Below are positions 1 to 9,046 of a stretch of DNA of 64,000 bases, one piece after another. Origin of the DNA: Sulfitobacter sp. DSM 110093 (GTDB taxonomy: Bacteria > Pseudomonadota > Alphaproteobacteria > Rhodobacterales > Rhodobacteraceae). The position numbers and the translations under genes were made by a program. The DNA lies in NCBI RefSeq assembly GCF_022788715.1, contig NZ_CP085167.1, forward strand, positions 927,001-991,000, written 5' to 3'. Position 1 is the first letter of the stretch. Each line of letters begins with the position of its first letter. Below the pieces are notes generated by a model. That model did not search any database. It was not told where the DNA came from and saw only the letters and a program-made list of their open reading frames with translations.

Positions 1-2
1 GG

Positions 3-119
3 CGTATTCCTGAGCGTGCGATCTATGGCGAGGCGCGGCTGGATCAGGCGCGGGCCTTGGTTGAGGAAGGCGTGCCCCTAATGTCGCTGCCGTTCAAACC
101 CAAACGCCAGCTTTCCTGA
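3..119 (+). CDS. C-terminal end of an unidentified protein (truncated by window edge)
   Basis: An open frame enters from the left edge and stops at a TGA at 117-119. Only the last 38 residues are visible, ending in LPFKPKRQLS. The text reads like normal coding sequence, with alpha-helical composition and a basic tail, but I recognise no family. The SDR gene begins 26 bp downstream on the same strand, so the two may be co-transcribed. Confidence 0.5.
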   Translation, partial: RIPERAIYGEARLDQARALVEEGVPLMSLPFKPKRQLS

Positions 120-145
120 AAACTCATTCTTGTAAAGGATCGCCC

Positions 146-790
146 ATGACCATCGTTATCACCGGCGCAAGTCGGGGCATCGGCGCGGCGCTGGCTGCAC
201 AATTCGAAGATGCAGGCGAAGAGGTGATCGGCACCGCGCGCGGCGCGGGGGCAGAAGCCGTGTTGGACGTGACCGACCGGGCAAGCCACACCGCCTTTGC
301 TACCCAGCTGAAAGATCGTCCGCTGGACCTGCTGATCTGCAACGCGGGCGTCTATCTTGATAAGGGTCACGATTTGGAAACCGGCTTTGGCGCCGATCTC
401 TGGGCGCAGAGTTTCGCGACCAATGTGACCGGCGTGTTCCTGACGGTGCAATCGCTCTTGCCCAACCTGCGGGCTGCGTCGAGCGCGAAAATCGCGATCA
501 TTGCTTCGCAAATGGGGTCTTCGACGCGGGCACCGGGCGGCAGCTATATCTACCGTGCCTCCAAGGCGGCGGCGATCAATCTGGGGCGCAATCTGGCGGT
601 CGACCTCAAACCTAAGGGCATCGCGGTAGGCATCTACCATCCCGGCTGGGTGCGCACGGATATGGGCGGCGATCAGGGCGAGATCAGCGTCGCGGAGTCT
701 GCGCGAGGCCTTGTACAACGGATTGCCGCGCTGGACCTTGCTCAGACGGGCGCGTTTGAGACATGGGATGGATGCCCGCATCCGTTCTAA
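146..790 (+). CDS. SDR-family NAD(P)-dependent oxidoreductase
   Basis: A 214-residue classical short-chain dehydrogenase/reductase of unknown substrate. The Rossmann glycine motif TGASRGIG is at residues 6-13, the NAG structural motif at 66-68, a catalytic serine near 121-125, and the YxxxK pair at Tyr136/Lys140. The protein is shorter than typical 250-residue SDRs because the C-terminal substrate loop is reduced, as in the CsgA/YciK-like subgroup. A purine-rich AAAGGA ribosome site lies just before the ATG. The enzyme is soluble and cytoplasmic. The neighbouring lysC gives no clue to substrate. Confidence 0.85.
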   Translation: MTIVITGASRGIGAALAAQFEDAGEEVIGTARGAGAEAVLDVTDRASHTAFATQLKDRPLDLLICNAGVYLDKGHDLETGFGADLWAQSFATNVTGVFLTVQSLLPNLRAASSAKIAIIASQMGSSTRAPGGSYIYRASKAAAINLGRNLAVDLKPKGIAVGIYHPGWVRTDMGGDQGEISVAESARGLVQRIAALDLAQTGAFETWDGCPHPF

Positions 791-877
791 GCTGCGCAGC
801 ATAACATCATGTTAAATAGGCTTGCCCTTGCCGTGCCGGGGGCTTAGACCGCGCTGGACTGTTGCGCGGGGGACAAT

Positions 878-2116
878 ATGCCTGTTCTGGTTATGAAATT
901 CGGTGGGACTTCGGTCGCCACCTTGGACCGTATCCGCCGCGCAGCAAAGCGCGTCGGCGTCGAGGTTGCTAAAGGCTATGACGTGATCGTCATCGTTTCG
1001 GCCATGTCGGGCGAGACGAATAAGCTGGTGGGCTTCGTCAACGAGACTTCGCCGCTTTACGACGCGCGCGAATATGACGCCATCGTGTCGAGTGGCGAGA
1101 ATGTTACCGCTGGTCTGATGGCGCTGACCCTGCAAGAAATGGACGTGCCCGCACGCTCGTGGCAGGGCTGGCAGGTGCCAGTGCGCACGACTGATGCCCA
1201 TTCCGCCGCGCGGATTGAGGAAATTCCAACAGACAACATCACCGCCAAATTCGGCGAAGGCATGAAAGTCGCCGTGGTTGCAGGCTTTCAGGGCATCAGC
1301 CCGCAGGGCCGGATCACCACGCTGGGCCGGGGCGGGTCTGACACGACCGCCGTGGCCTTTGCCGCTGCCTTCGGTGCGGAGCGCTGCGATATCTATACCG
1401 ACGTGGACGGCGTTTACACGACCGACCCGCGGGTCGAATCCAAAGCACGCAAACTTGACAAGATCTCCTTTGAAGAGATGCTGGAACTGGCCTCTCTCGG
1501 GGCAAAGGTTTTGCAGACCCGGTCGGTCGAGCTGGCGATGCGCTATAAGGTTAAACTGCGGGTGCTGAGCAGTTTCGAAGAACAATCTGACGATGCCGGG
1601 ACGCTCGTCTGCGATGAGGAGGAAATCATGGAAAGCAATGTGGTGGCCGGGGTCGCGTTTTCCCGTGATGAGGCAAAGATGACTTTGGTGTCCGTGGCGG
1701 ACCGCCCCGGCATCGCGGCGACGATCTTTACCGCGCTCAGCGAAGGTGGCGTGAACGTCGACATGATCGTCCAAAACATCGCCGAAGAAGGCCGCACCGA
1801 TATGACGTGGTCTTGCCCCGTCGATCAGGTGATCCGCGCCGAAAAGGCCATGGAAAAGGCCCATGAAGAGGGGGTCATCAACTATCAAGAGTTGATCGCC
1901 GACAAGGCTGTGGCCAAGGTTTCGGTGGTGGGCATCGGCATGCGCAGCCACACCGGCGTGGCGGCCAAGATGTTCAAAGTCCTCTCGGACGAGGGGATCA
2001 ACATCAAGGTTATCACCACCTCTGAAATCAAGATCAGTGTGTTGATTGACCGCAAGTATATGGAGCTGGCCGTGCAGGCGCTCCATGACGCTTTCGGGCT
2101 TGATAAAGCCGCTTAA
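878..2116 (+). CDS. lysC: Aspartate kinase
   Basis: A 412-residue aspartokinase catalysing ATP-dependent phosphorylation of L-aspartate, the first step towards lysine, threonine, methionine and diaminopimelate. The N-terminal kinase signature KFGGTSV is at residues 7-13 and a TLGRGGSDT nucleotide-binding segment lies near residue 150. Two C-terminal ACT domains follow (about 265-340 and 345-405, including the DRPGIAA segment), which in this family mediate feedback inhibition by lysine and/or threonine. The length is normal for a monofunctional enzyme. A strong hairpin follows the stop codon, and ptsP lies downstream in the order usual for alphaproteobacteria. Confidence 0.97.
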   Translation: MPVLVMKFGGTSVATLDRIRRAAKRVGVEVAKGYDVIVIVSAMSGETNKLVGFVNETSPLYDAREYDAIVSSGENVTAGLMALTLQEMDVPARSWQGWQVPVRTTDAHSAARIEEIPTDNITAKFGEGMKVAVVAGFQGISPQGRITTLGRGGSDTTAVAFAAAFGAERCDIYTDVDGVYTTDPRVESKARKLDKISFEEMLELASLGAKVLQTRSVELAMRYKVKLRVLSSFEEQSDDAGTLVCDEEEIMESNVVAGVAFSRDEAKMTLVSVADRPGIAATIFTALSEGGVNVDMIVQNIAEEGRTDMTWSCPVDQVIRAEKAMEKAHEEGVINYQELIADKAVAKVSVVGIGMRSHTGVAAKMFKVLSDEGINIKVITTSEIKISVLIDRKYMELAVQALHDAFGLDKAA

Positions 2117-2134
2117 GCATCTGCGATAAAATGG

Positions 2135-2165
2135 GTTTTACGCGAGGTTGCGCCTTGCGTAAAAC
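2135..2165 (+). terminator. Strong hairpin after lysC, probable terminator
   Basis: The arms GTTTTACGC (2135-2143) and GCGTAAAAC (2157-2165) are perfect complements. The stem continues inward through a G-T pair and AGG/CCT to leave a 5-base loop. It begins 19 bases after the lysC stop. There is no run of T after the 3' arm, so termination is plausible but not certain. Confidence 0.45.
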
Positions 2166-2277
2166 TGCAGCATCCCGCCGATATGCTGGCAGAGGATGCA
2201 GGGTATGTCGCGAATAGCATTTCTATCCTTGCGCGAGTGCGCTAAACCCTGCTCCAGAGGGACAGGGACCAGATCAT

Positions 2278-4521
2278 ATGGCCGAACGGGTTGAAACAGA
2301 AAGCCGCAAGCTGCTGGGGCGGCTGCGCGATGCGATGGCCAGTGATGTGGCGGGGCAAGCGCGGCTCGACAAGATCACCCAGTTGATCGCCAACTCCATG
2401 GGCTGCGAAGTCTGCTCGATTTATCTGTTTCGCGACGAAGACACGCTTGAGCTTTGTGCCACCGAAGGCCTGAACGAGGCGGCGGTGCATGAAACCCGTA
2501 TGAAACTGGGCGAAGGTCTGGTGGGGCGCGTGGCCAAGCGCCGCACGGTGATCAACACGCCCGATGCGCCGCAAGCTGCCGGTTTCCGTTTTATGCCAGA
2601 GACGGGGGAGGAGATTTACTCTTCGTTCCTTGGCGTGCCGATTCAACGCTTGGGCGAGACGCTGGGCGTCTTGGTGGTGCAGTCGAAACAGGCACGCGAA
2701 TTCTCGGCAGATGAGGTTTACGCGCTTGAGGTCGTGGCCATGGTGCTGGCCGAAATGGCCGAGCTTGGTGCCTTTGTCGGTGAGGGCGCGGCGATGTCGG
2801 CGCGGCACAGCCAGCCGGTTTTGCTGCGCGGCACCGTGGGGCAAGAGGGCGTGGCCGAGGGCCATGTCTGGCTGCATGAGCCGCGGGTGGTGGTTTCCAA
2901 CCCCATCGCCGATGACCCGGAGCGTGAGACGGAGCGTTTGACCGAAGCGGTCGAGCAATTGCGCGTCAGCGTTGACCAATTGTTAAGCCTTACCGCCGAC
3001 AAAGAGCAGCAACAGGTGCTCGAAGCCTATCGCATGTTCGCCAATTCCAAAGGCTGGATGCGGCGCATGGTGGAGGATATTCAAAGCGGGCTGAGCGCCG
3101 AGGCTGCGGTCGAGAAAGAACAATCCATGGCCCGCGCCCGATTGGGGCAGGTCAATGACGCTTATCTGCGGGAGCGGCTGTCGGATCTGGACGATCTGTC
3201 GAACCGCTTGCTGCGGCATTTAACGGGGCAGGGCAGTGACACGGGTGCAGAGATGCCGGTCGATCCGATCCTCGTGGCGCGCAACATCGGCCCGGCGGAA
3301 TTGCTGGACTATGGGCGGACGCTGCGCGGCATCGTGTTGGAGGGCGGCTCTGTCGGGTCGCACGCGGCTATTGTGGCACGGGCGCTGGCAATTCCGCTGA
3401 TCGTTCACGCGAGCCGCATCACCAATGATGCGCTGAATGGCGATCACATCATGGTGGATGGGGAACAGGGCGTGGTGCATCTGCGGCCCGACGATACCGT
3501 GGCCACGGCCTTTCGCGACAAGATCGCGATGCAGGCGGCGGCGCAGGAGCGCTATGCCTCGATCCGCGACAAACCTGCTGAAACGAAATGCGGGCGGATC
3601 ATCAGCCTGCAGATGAATGCGGGCTTGATGGCTGATCTGCCGTCCCTCGAAGGGTCGGGGGCTGAAGGGGTGGGGCTGTTCCGCACCGAGTTGCAGTTCC
3701 TTGTGCGCAATCAAATGCCGCGCCGGACCGAATTAGCCGCGCTTTATGCCCGCGTGCTGGATGCTGCACATGGCCGCCGGGTGGTGTTTCGCACGCTCGA
3801 TATCGGATCGGACAAGGTGCTGCCCTATATGAAGCCAAACGATGAGCCGAACCCGGCTTTGGGTTGGCGCGCGATTCGTGTGGGCTTGGACAAGCCGGGC
3901 GTTATGCGGATGCAGTTGCAAGCGCTGATCCGCGCTGCGGCGGGGCGGCCCCTTGCGGTGATGTTTCCTTTCGTTGCGCAATTCGAAGAATTCCGCGCCG
4001 CCCGCGCCGAGGTCGACAAGGCAATGGAGCGTGAACGTATTCTGGGCCATCAACTACCCGAGAAGTTGGAAATCGGCGCCATGCTTGAGACTCCCAGCCT
4101 CGCTTTTGCGCCGAAGAAATTCTTTGAAGAAGTTGAGTTTCTGTCCATCGGGGGCAACGATCTGAAACAGTTCTTCTTTGCCGCCGACCGCGAAAATGAG
4201 CGGGTGCGCAAGCGCTATGACACACTGAACGTTTCGTTCCTGACGTTCCTCGAAGGTATCGTGGAACGCTGCGCCGAAACCGATACGGCGCTGTCGTTCT
4301 GCGGAGAGGACGCGGGCCGCCCCGTTGAAGCGCTGTGTTTCGCGGCCATTGGGCTCAATACGCTTTCAATGCGCCCTGCTTCGATCGGGCCCGTCAAAAG
4401 TCTGCTGCGACGGTGCAACCTTGATGATGTGCGCGAGGTAATCCATGCGGCGCGCGAACGGGGCGAAATGTCGGTCCGAGGTGCGGTGATGGATTACGTG
4501 CGTCAACAGCACCAGCACTGA
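2278..4521 (+). CDS. ptsP: Phosphoenolpyruvate-protein phosphotransferase PtsP (enzyme I-Ntr)
   Basis: A 747-residue enzyme I of the nitrogen-related PTS. It passes phosphate from PEP to NPr (PtsO) and then to EIIA-Ntr, a regulatory relay rather than a sugar importer. An N-terminal GAF domain (about residues 20-165) distinguishes it from sugar-PTS enzyme I. The phospho-histidine swivel domain follows, with the active His362 in GSHAAIVAR. The C-terminal TIM-barrel PEP-binding domain carries GVGLFRTE, FRTLDIGSDK and GGNDLKQF. Its position after lysC is the common alphaproteobacterial arrangement. The partners ptsO and ptsN are not in this window. Confidence 0.95.
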   Translation: MAERVETESRKLLGRLRDAMASDVAGQARLDKITQLIANSMGCEVCSIYLFRDEDTLELCATEGLNEAAVHETRMKLGEGLVGRVAKRRTVINTPDAPQAAGFRFMPETGEEIYSSFLGVPIQRLGETLGVLVVQSKQAREFSADEVYALEVVAMVLAEMAELGAFVGEGAAMSARHSQPVLLRGTVGQEGVAEGHVWLHEPRVVVSNPIADDPERETERLTEAVEQLRVSVDQLLSLTADKEQQQVLEAYRMFANSKGWMRRMVEDIQSGLSAEAAVEKEQSMARARLGQVNDAYLRERLSDLDDLSNRLLRHLTGQGSDTGAEMPVDPILVARNIGPAELLDYGRTLRGIVLEGGSVGSHAAIVARALAIPLIVHASRITNDALNGDHIMVDGEQGVVHLRPDDTVATAFRDKIAMQAAAQERYASIRDKPAETKCGRIISLQMNAGLMADLPSLEGSGAEGVGLFRTELQFLVRNQMPRRTELAALYARVLDAAHGRRVVFRTLDIGSDKVLPYMKPNDEPNPALGWRAIRVGLDKPGVMRMQLQALIRAAAGRPLAVMFPFVAQFEEFRAARAEVDKAMERERILGHQLPEKLEIGAMLETPSLAFAPKKFFEEVEFLSIGGNDLKQFFFAADRENERVRKRYDTLNVSFLTFLEGIVERCAETDTALSFCGEDAGRPVEALCFAAIGLNTLSMRPASIGPVKSLLRRCNLDDVREVIHAARERGEMSVRGAVMDYVRQQHQH

Positions 4522-4758
4522 GAACTGCAGCTTTGCGCTGAGATCATCGCGAAACCATGGGGCGAAACGGGCAACGACTGCTTTATTCTGAGAATGAATT
4601 TAAAGGCGGTCTTTGCGGCAGTTCGGATTGCGGCGACCGGTTCGACGGTGTCCTAGGTGACGGCGGGGCTGTGCGGTGTGGACGCATACAGAAAAACCGC
4701 CACCACACGTCCGGGCACGCGACCGTTCGGTCGCAAACATCGTTCTCTATGGGAGTAT

Positions 4759-4832
4759 TGGAGGCGAGTACCGGAATCGAACCGGTGTACACGGATTTGC
4801 AATCCGCTGCGTAACCACTCCGCCAACTCGCC
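4759..4832 (-). tRNA. tRNA-Cys (anticodon GCA)
   Basis: On the minus strand a 71-base cloverleaf is followed by an encoded CCA. The acceptor arm GGCGAGT pairs with ACTCGCC, the T arm holds GGTTCGATTCC, and the anticodon loop reads TTGCAAA with anticodon GCA. The discriminator base is T, as usual for tRNA-Cys. The surrounding stretch 4522-4975 has no credible protein gene. It also holds a short GC-rich palindrome at 4719-4734, downstream of the tRNA in its own direction. Confidence 0.96.
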
Positions 4833-4975
4833 ATTCCGTGGTTGGCGCACTGCTATCGGATCACGAAGAGGGCCGCAAGACCCATATGCGTGTGAAAATG
4901 CGGTCAGGGCGTTGCCGCTGGCCCGGCAATGTGGCACATCACTCTTCAGACACCCTGAACGAATGAGTTTAGCTG

Positions 4976-5629
4976 ATGAGTGATTTCGCCGCCCGCCGCG
5001 TAACCATGGTAGATACGCAGGTTCGTCCTTCGGATGTGACCAAGTTCCCAATCATCGACGCGATGTTGACCGTGCAGCGCGAAGACTTCGTGCCGGCGGC
5101 GCAGCGTGAGGCCGCTTATCTGGGTGAAAACCTTGATCTGGGCCAAGATCGTGTGCTGCTCGACCCGCGGACATTGGCCAAGATGCTCGATCACCTCGAC
5201 ATCACCAACAACGAACTGGTGCTCGATATCGGCTGCGCCATGGGGTATTCCAGCGCCGTGATCGCCCATATGGCCGAAGCCGTTGTCGCCGTTGAAGAAG
5301 ACGAAGCCATGGCCGCCGAGGCGCAAGAGGCGCTGGCGCAGGCTGGTGCGGATAACGTGATTGTTCATGTCGCGCCGTTGACTGATGGGGCGCCGCAGCA
5401 TGGACCCTATGACGTGGTGATCGTGCAGGGAGCTGTTGGCGAACTGCCTAAGGCGCTGCTTGAACAGGTGAAAGAAGGCGGGCGCATTGCGTGCCTCTTT
5501 ATGGAGCGTGGTCTGGGCGAGGTGCGCGTGGGCTATAAACGGGGCGGGCAGGTCTCTTGGCGGCCCGAATTTAACGCCGGTGCGCCGGTGCTGCGTGGCT
5601 TTGAACGTCAGGCAGAATTTCAGCTGTAA
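4976..5629 (+). CDS. Protein-L-isoaspartate O-methyltransferase family protein
   Basis: A 217-residue class I SAM-dependent methyltransferase of the Pcm family. The SAM-binding motif I reads VLDIGCAMGYSSAV (about residues 82-95). It is preceded by the Pcm-like N-terminal helix region with the RPSDVTKFPI segment and followed by an acidic VAVEEDE strand end. Canonical Pcm repairs L-isoaspartyl residues. Proteins of this divergent subgroup lie immediately upstream of tolC-like genes in many alphaproteobacteria, and whether they keep the repair activity is uncertain. The tolC homologue starts 128 bp downstream. Confidence 0.82.
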   Translation: MSDFAARRVTMVDTQVRPSDVTKFPIIDAMLTVQREDFVPAAQREAAYLGENLDLGQDRVLLDPRTLAKMLDHLDITNNELVLDIGCAMGYSSAVIAHMAEAVVAVEEDEAMAAEAQEALAQAGADNVIVHVAPLTDGAPQHGPYDVVIVQGAVGELPKALLEQVKEGGRIACLFMERGLGEVRVGYKRGGQVSWRPEFNAGAPVLRGFERQAEFQL

Positions 5630-5757
5630 ACGTGGTGGCGGATTCTCGAAGTGAATCGGGTGCCGCAACATCGTTTCCAAGGTAGGGGCACCTGTCCCGG
5701 TCGGCCAATGGGTCGGTCTAAGAAGGTCTATATAAAGCCAATCAGGGGCATCGAGCC

Positions 5758-7194
5758 ATGAGTGCGATCAGTATCCGAAAATCCCTTAAACGTTTTGCCC
5801 TTGCGGTGCCGGTAAGCCTTGCCCTAGCGGGTGCAGTGGCGCTGCCGCGTCCGGCCTCAGCCGAGACGCTGGCTGATGCTTTGGTCGGGGCCTACGAGTA
5901 TTCCGGGCTTCTTGAGCAGAACCGGGCGCTGCTGCGCGCAGCCGACGAAGATGTTGCAACTGCGAAATCAGCGCTTAAGCCGGTTTTGCAGTGGGCCGCC
6001 GGCCTCACGCAGAGCTTTGGCACCACCCGCACCTCTTCATTGCTGGCAGCACAATCAACGGAAAGCTTGAAAGCGTCGATCAGTCTGATCGGTCAGCTGC
6101 TTATCTATGATTTTGGGGCCAGTGCCTATCGCATTGAAGCCGCCAAGGAAACTGTGCTGGCCACCCGCCAGACGCTCGTGAACCTTGAGCAGCAAGTGCT
6201 GTTGCGTGCGGTTGCGGCCTATATGGGGGTGATCGAAGCCTCGGAAACTGTGGAGCTGCGTAACAACAACCTGCGTCTGTTGACCCAAGAATTGCGCGCC
6301 GCGCGGGATCGTTTTGACGTGGGCGAAGTGACCCGTACCGATGTCGCCTTGGCCGAAGCACAACTGGCCGATGCCCGCAGCGGTCTGGCCGGTGCCGAAG
6401 GGGATCTGCTGCGTGCTGTCGAAGAATACCGCAACGCCGTTGGCCGCCAGCCCGGTAACCTTAACCAGCCGCCAAGCCTGCCCAATGTCGGGGGCAACCT
6501 TGCGGCGGCCAAAGGTCTGGCCGTGCGTCAGCACCCGTCGATTATCTCGGCTCAGCATCAGGTGGCTGCCGCCGATCTTGGGGTCGAAGCCAATGAAGCG
6601 GCGATGGCGCCGCGTGTCACGTTGAACGGCCAATACGGTTTGAATGAGACGTTCGACAGCAATTCCTATACCCGCAGTGGCAGTGTCGGCGTTGAAGTGG
6701 GGCAGACCATCTATCAGGGCGGTGCGCTGTCTTCGGCTGTGCGCAGTTCCATGGCCCAGCGTGATGCGCAGCGGGCAAACCTGCATGTGGTGCGCCGGAA
6801 CGTGGAGCAGGAAGTGGGCAACGCCTATGCCGCGCTGTCTTCGGCTCGTGCACAATTGGAGGCCTCCGAGCGGCAAATTCGTGCCGCGCGTATCGCCTTC
6901 CGCGGTGTCCGAGAGGAAGCCACACTTGGCGCGCGTACCACGTTGGATGTGCTAGATGCGGAACAGTCCCTGCTGGATGCGGAATCGACCCGCGTGTCAG
7001 CCCGTGCGAACCTATATGTTGCCGCCTATTCGGTTTTGGCGGCGACCGGTCAATTGACCGCGCGTGACCTGAAATTGCCAGTGCAGATCTATGATGCAGG
7101 GGCCTATTACAACCTTGTTAAGGATGGGCCTGCTAAATACTCGAAAGAGGGGCAAGCACTTGATCGGGTGCTGCGTGCACTGCAAAAAGACTGA
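5758..7194 (+). CDS. tolC: TolC family outer membrane efflux protein
   Basis: A 478-residue outer-membrane channel of the TolC family, the exit duct for type I secretion and RND efflux. A Sec signal peptide ends at about residue 35 (ASA-ET). Two homologous OEP repeats follow, each with long amphipathic helices. Typical motifs are FDVGEVTRTDVALAEAQLADA in the first repeat and ARTTLDVLDAEQSLLDAE in the second. The length is normal. The preceding Pcm-like gene is on the same strand; no inner-membrane partner (ABC or RND pump) is adjacent. Confidence 0.93.
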   Translation: MSAISIRKSLKRFALAVPVSLALAGAVALPRPASAETLADALVGAYEYSGLLEQNRALLRAADEDVATAKSALKPVLQWAAGLTQSFGTTRTSSLLAAQSTESLKASISLIGQLLIYDFGASAYRIEAAKETVLATRQTLVNLEQQVLLRAVAAYMGVIEASETVELRNNNLRLLTQELRAARDRFDVGEVTRTDVALAEAQLADARSGLAGAEGDLLRAVEEYRNAVGRQPGNLNQPPSLPNVGGNLAAAKGLAVRQHPSIISAQHQVAAADLGVEANEAAMAPRVTLNGQYGLNETFDSNSYTRSGSVGVEVGQTIYQGGALSSAVRSSMAQRDAQRANLHVVRRNVEQEVGNAYAALSSARAQLEASERQIRAARIAFRGVREEATLGARTTLDVLDAEQSLLDAESTRVSARANLYVAAYSVLAATGQLTARDLKLPVQIYDAGAYYNLVKDGPAKYSKEGQALDRVLRALQKD

Positions 7195-7286
7195 CGGGTC
7201 ACACCGACCGGACATTTTGCACCGCCCCATTGTGAGAATCCCCCCGCGCGGTTAAGCTATCCGCGAGGAAAGAGTGGTAGAGAAAC

Positions 7287-8462
7287 ATGTCCGAACCCGT
7301 CACAAATGCGGAGGTGGAAGACGTTTTGTCGTCGATCCGCCGATTGGTGTCCGAAAACAAGCGCCCCTTGCAAGCCTCTGGCCCTGCAGGGGAAAACGCT
7401 CCCAAAGCTGCTGCGCCCCAATCAGAGGGGCAGACAGTTCAGGAAGGTGAGTTCAAGAGCGCGCGTGTAACGCCTTCGGATACGGACGCTTCTGAGGCCG
7501 CGTCTTCTGATGACTTCACCCCGCATCTATCCATTAGATCGGCGTCCAATGGTGTGACGCGCCCGCTGAGCTTGACCCAAGCTATGCAGACCGAAGATGA
7601 CCGAAGCGGTGGTACTGCGGAACGTCCCTTTGTCTCGGCGCGCGGCCCCTCTACGCCGCCCCCCGCCAAAGCACCCGATCCATCAAGCGACCGTTTGGTG
7701 TTGACCCCGGCGTTGCGGGTTGCCACGTCGGACGGCAAAGATCGCCCGACGCCCGCTGCAATTGAACCGGCCAAGGTCACCCCCTTGGATTACGATATGC
7801 TGCATGATGATCCCAGTGATTTACATGCCGAAGACTTCAGCAGCCCACCGCAGGACGCTGTAGCCGAAGTGAAAGCTCCAGCAGAACCCGTTGCTGAAAA
7901 ACAAATAGAGACCCCGACCAAACCCATATCCGAGGTGGCGGCCAAAGCGAGCAGTGGTTCGCGCAGTGACAAGCTGGCAGCGTTGGAGACGGCCATTGGC
8001 AAGATTACTGACGATTGGGACCCCGACAGCCCCGGCGATAATGACTATTCCGGTACGGAACCTCCGGCGATGGAATGGAAAGACGATGTTGAACTGGACA
8101 CGCCAGAGACGCCGATCGCCGATACCGCGACTGTAGAAGCCGCCGATACCGCGCCGCGCGCGCGCCCCACGCAACCGTCCACGCCGCAGGTCGAGGAGCA
8201 AGTGCGTCGCTTTGCCGATACCGGCCCCCGCGTGGCCGATCCCGCAGCGACGGCGCCGGAATTTGGCTATGCCGCCCCTGCGGAAGATGAAGGCATGGGG
8301 GGCGAAGACCAATTCCTCGACGAAGAGGCGCTGCGCGATCTGGTGACCGAAATCGTCCGGGCCGAGTTGCAGGGTGCCTTGGGAGAGCGGATCACCCGCA
8401 ATGTCCGTAAACTGGTGCGCCGTGAAATTCACCGTGCCATGACGGCGCAAGACCTCGAATAG
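7287..8462 (+). CDS. PopZ-like (DUF2497-related) polar-organising protein
   Basis: A 391-residue acidic protein with the two-ended layout of PopZ. A short N-terminal helix, EVEDVLSSIRRLVSE (about residues 10-24), matches the PopZ N-terminal motif. A long middle (about 30-330) is rich in Pro, Ala, Asp and Glu and predicted disordered. A C-terminal helical block, DEEALRDLVTEIVRAEL through RREIHRAM (about 345-387), resembles the DUF2497 oligomerisation region. In Caulobacter, PopZ forms a pole-located hub that tethers ParB. The role here is inferred from architecture only. The gene follows tolC by 92 bp. Confidence 0.7.
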   Translation: MSEPVTNAEVEDVLSSIRRLVSENKRPLQASGPAGENAPKAAAPQSEGQTVQEGEFKSARVTPSDTDASEAASSDDFTPHLSIRSASNGVTRPLSLTQAMQTEDDRSGGTAERPFVSARGPSTPPPAKAPDPSSDRLVLTPALRVATSDGKDRPTPAAIEPAKVTPLDYDMLHDDPSDLHAEDFSSPPQDAVAEVKAPAEPVAEKQIETPTKPISEVAAKASSGSRSDKLAALETAIGKITDDWDPDSPGDNDYSGTEPPAMEWKDDVELDTPETPIADTATVEAADTAPRARPTQPSTPQVEEQVRRFADTGPRVADPAATAPEFGYAAPAEDEGMGGEDQFLDEEALRDLVTEIVRAELQGALGERITRNVRKLVRREIHRAMTAQDLE

Positions 8463-8585
8463 TCTTAGGCGCGACCACAGTTGTCCTTTCCTTTATTTGC
8501 ATGACGCTGCGCGACTTGCTTCGCGCGGTCTTGCGGCCCGTTGATGCGTGGTTACATTATACGCAACAGGGCAGAAGGATCACCG

Positions 8586-9044
8586 ATGGAATTGACGGTT
8601 AACGGCACGGTCCACGACGTGGACGTGGAAGACGATATGCCGCTTCTGTGGGTCCTGCGCGATGAGTTGGGCATCACCGGTCCGAAATACGGCTGCGGCA
8701 TTGCGCAATGTGGGGCCTGTACCGTGCATGTTGACGGTCTGGCCGTGCGCTCGTGCCAATTGCGGGCGGGCGATGTAGATGGCGACGTTACCACGATCGA
8801 AGGCTTGGGCACGCCAGAGGCGCTGCATGTGGTTCAGGCAGCATGGATCGAGCATCAGGTCGCGCAATGCGGCTACTGCCAATCGGGGCAAATCATGCAG
8901 GCGGCCTCTTTTCTTGATCTCAATCCCGAACCAACCGATGACCAGATCGACGCGGCAATGAGCGGAAACCTCTGTCGTTGCGGCACATACCCGCGTATCC
9001 GCGCCGCCGTCCACAGCGCCGCCGCCCGACTGCGGGGGGCCTGA
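8586..9044 (+). CDS. iorA: [2Fe-2S] small subunit of a molybdenum hydroxylase (IorA type)
   Basis: A 152-residue electron-transfer subunit of the xanthine oxidase family. The plant-ferredoxin-type cluster is bound by Cys37, Cys42, Cys45 and Cys57. The C-terminal all-helical domain binds the second cluster with Cys95, Cys98, Cys130 and Cys132 (CGYC and CRC). All eight ligands are present. I chose the ATG at 8586 because GAAGGA precedes it and the family starts here; an upstream in-frame start at 8541 has no matching sequence. It is adjacent to the molybdopterin subunit (2 bp gap). The substrate is an N-heterocycle or an aldehyde; the sequence does not say which. Confidence 0.9.
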   Translation: MELTVNGTVHDVDVEDDMPLLWVLRDELGITGPKYGCGIAQCGACTVHVDGLAVRSCQLRAGDVDGDVTTIEGLGTPEALHVVQAAWIEHQVAQCGYCQSGQIMQAASFLDLNPEPTDDQIDAAMSGNLCRCGTYPRIRAAVHSAAARLRGA

Positions 9045-9046
9045 GC

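Noticed and set aside
812..2086. A 424-codon minus-strand open frame
   Set aside because: Antisense shadow of lysC; no recognisable protein motif.
8509..8526. GCGCGA/TCGCGC hairpin between the PopZ-like gene and iorA
   Set aside because: Only 6 bp, no T run, and in a GC-rich stretch where such hairpins arise by chance.
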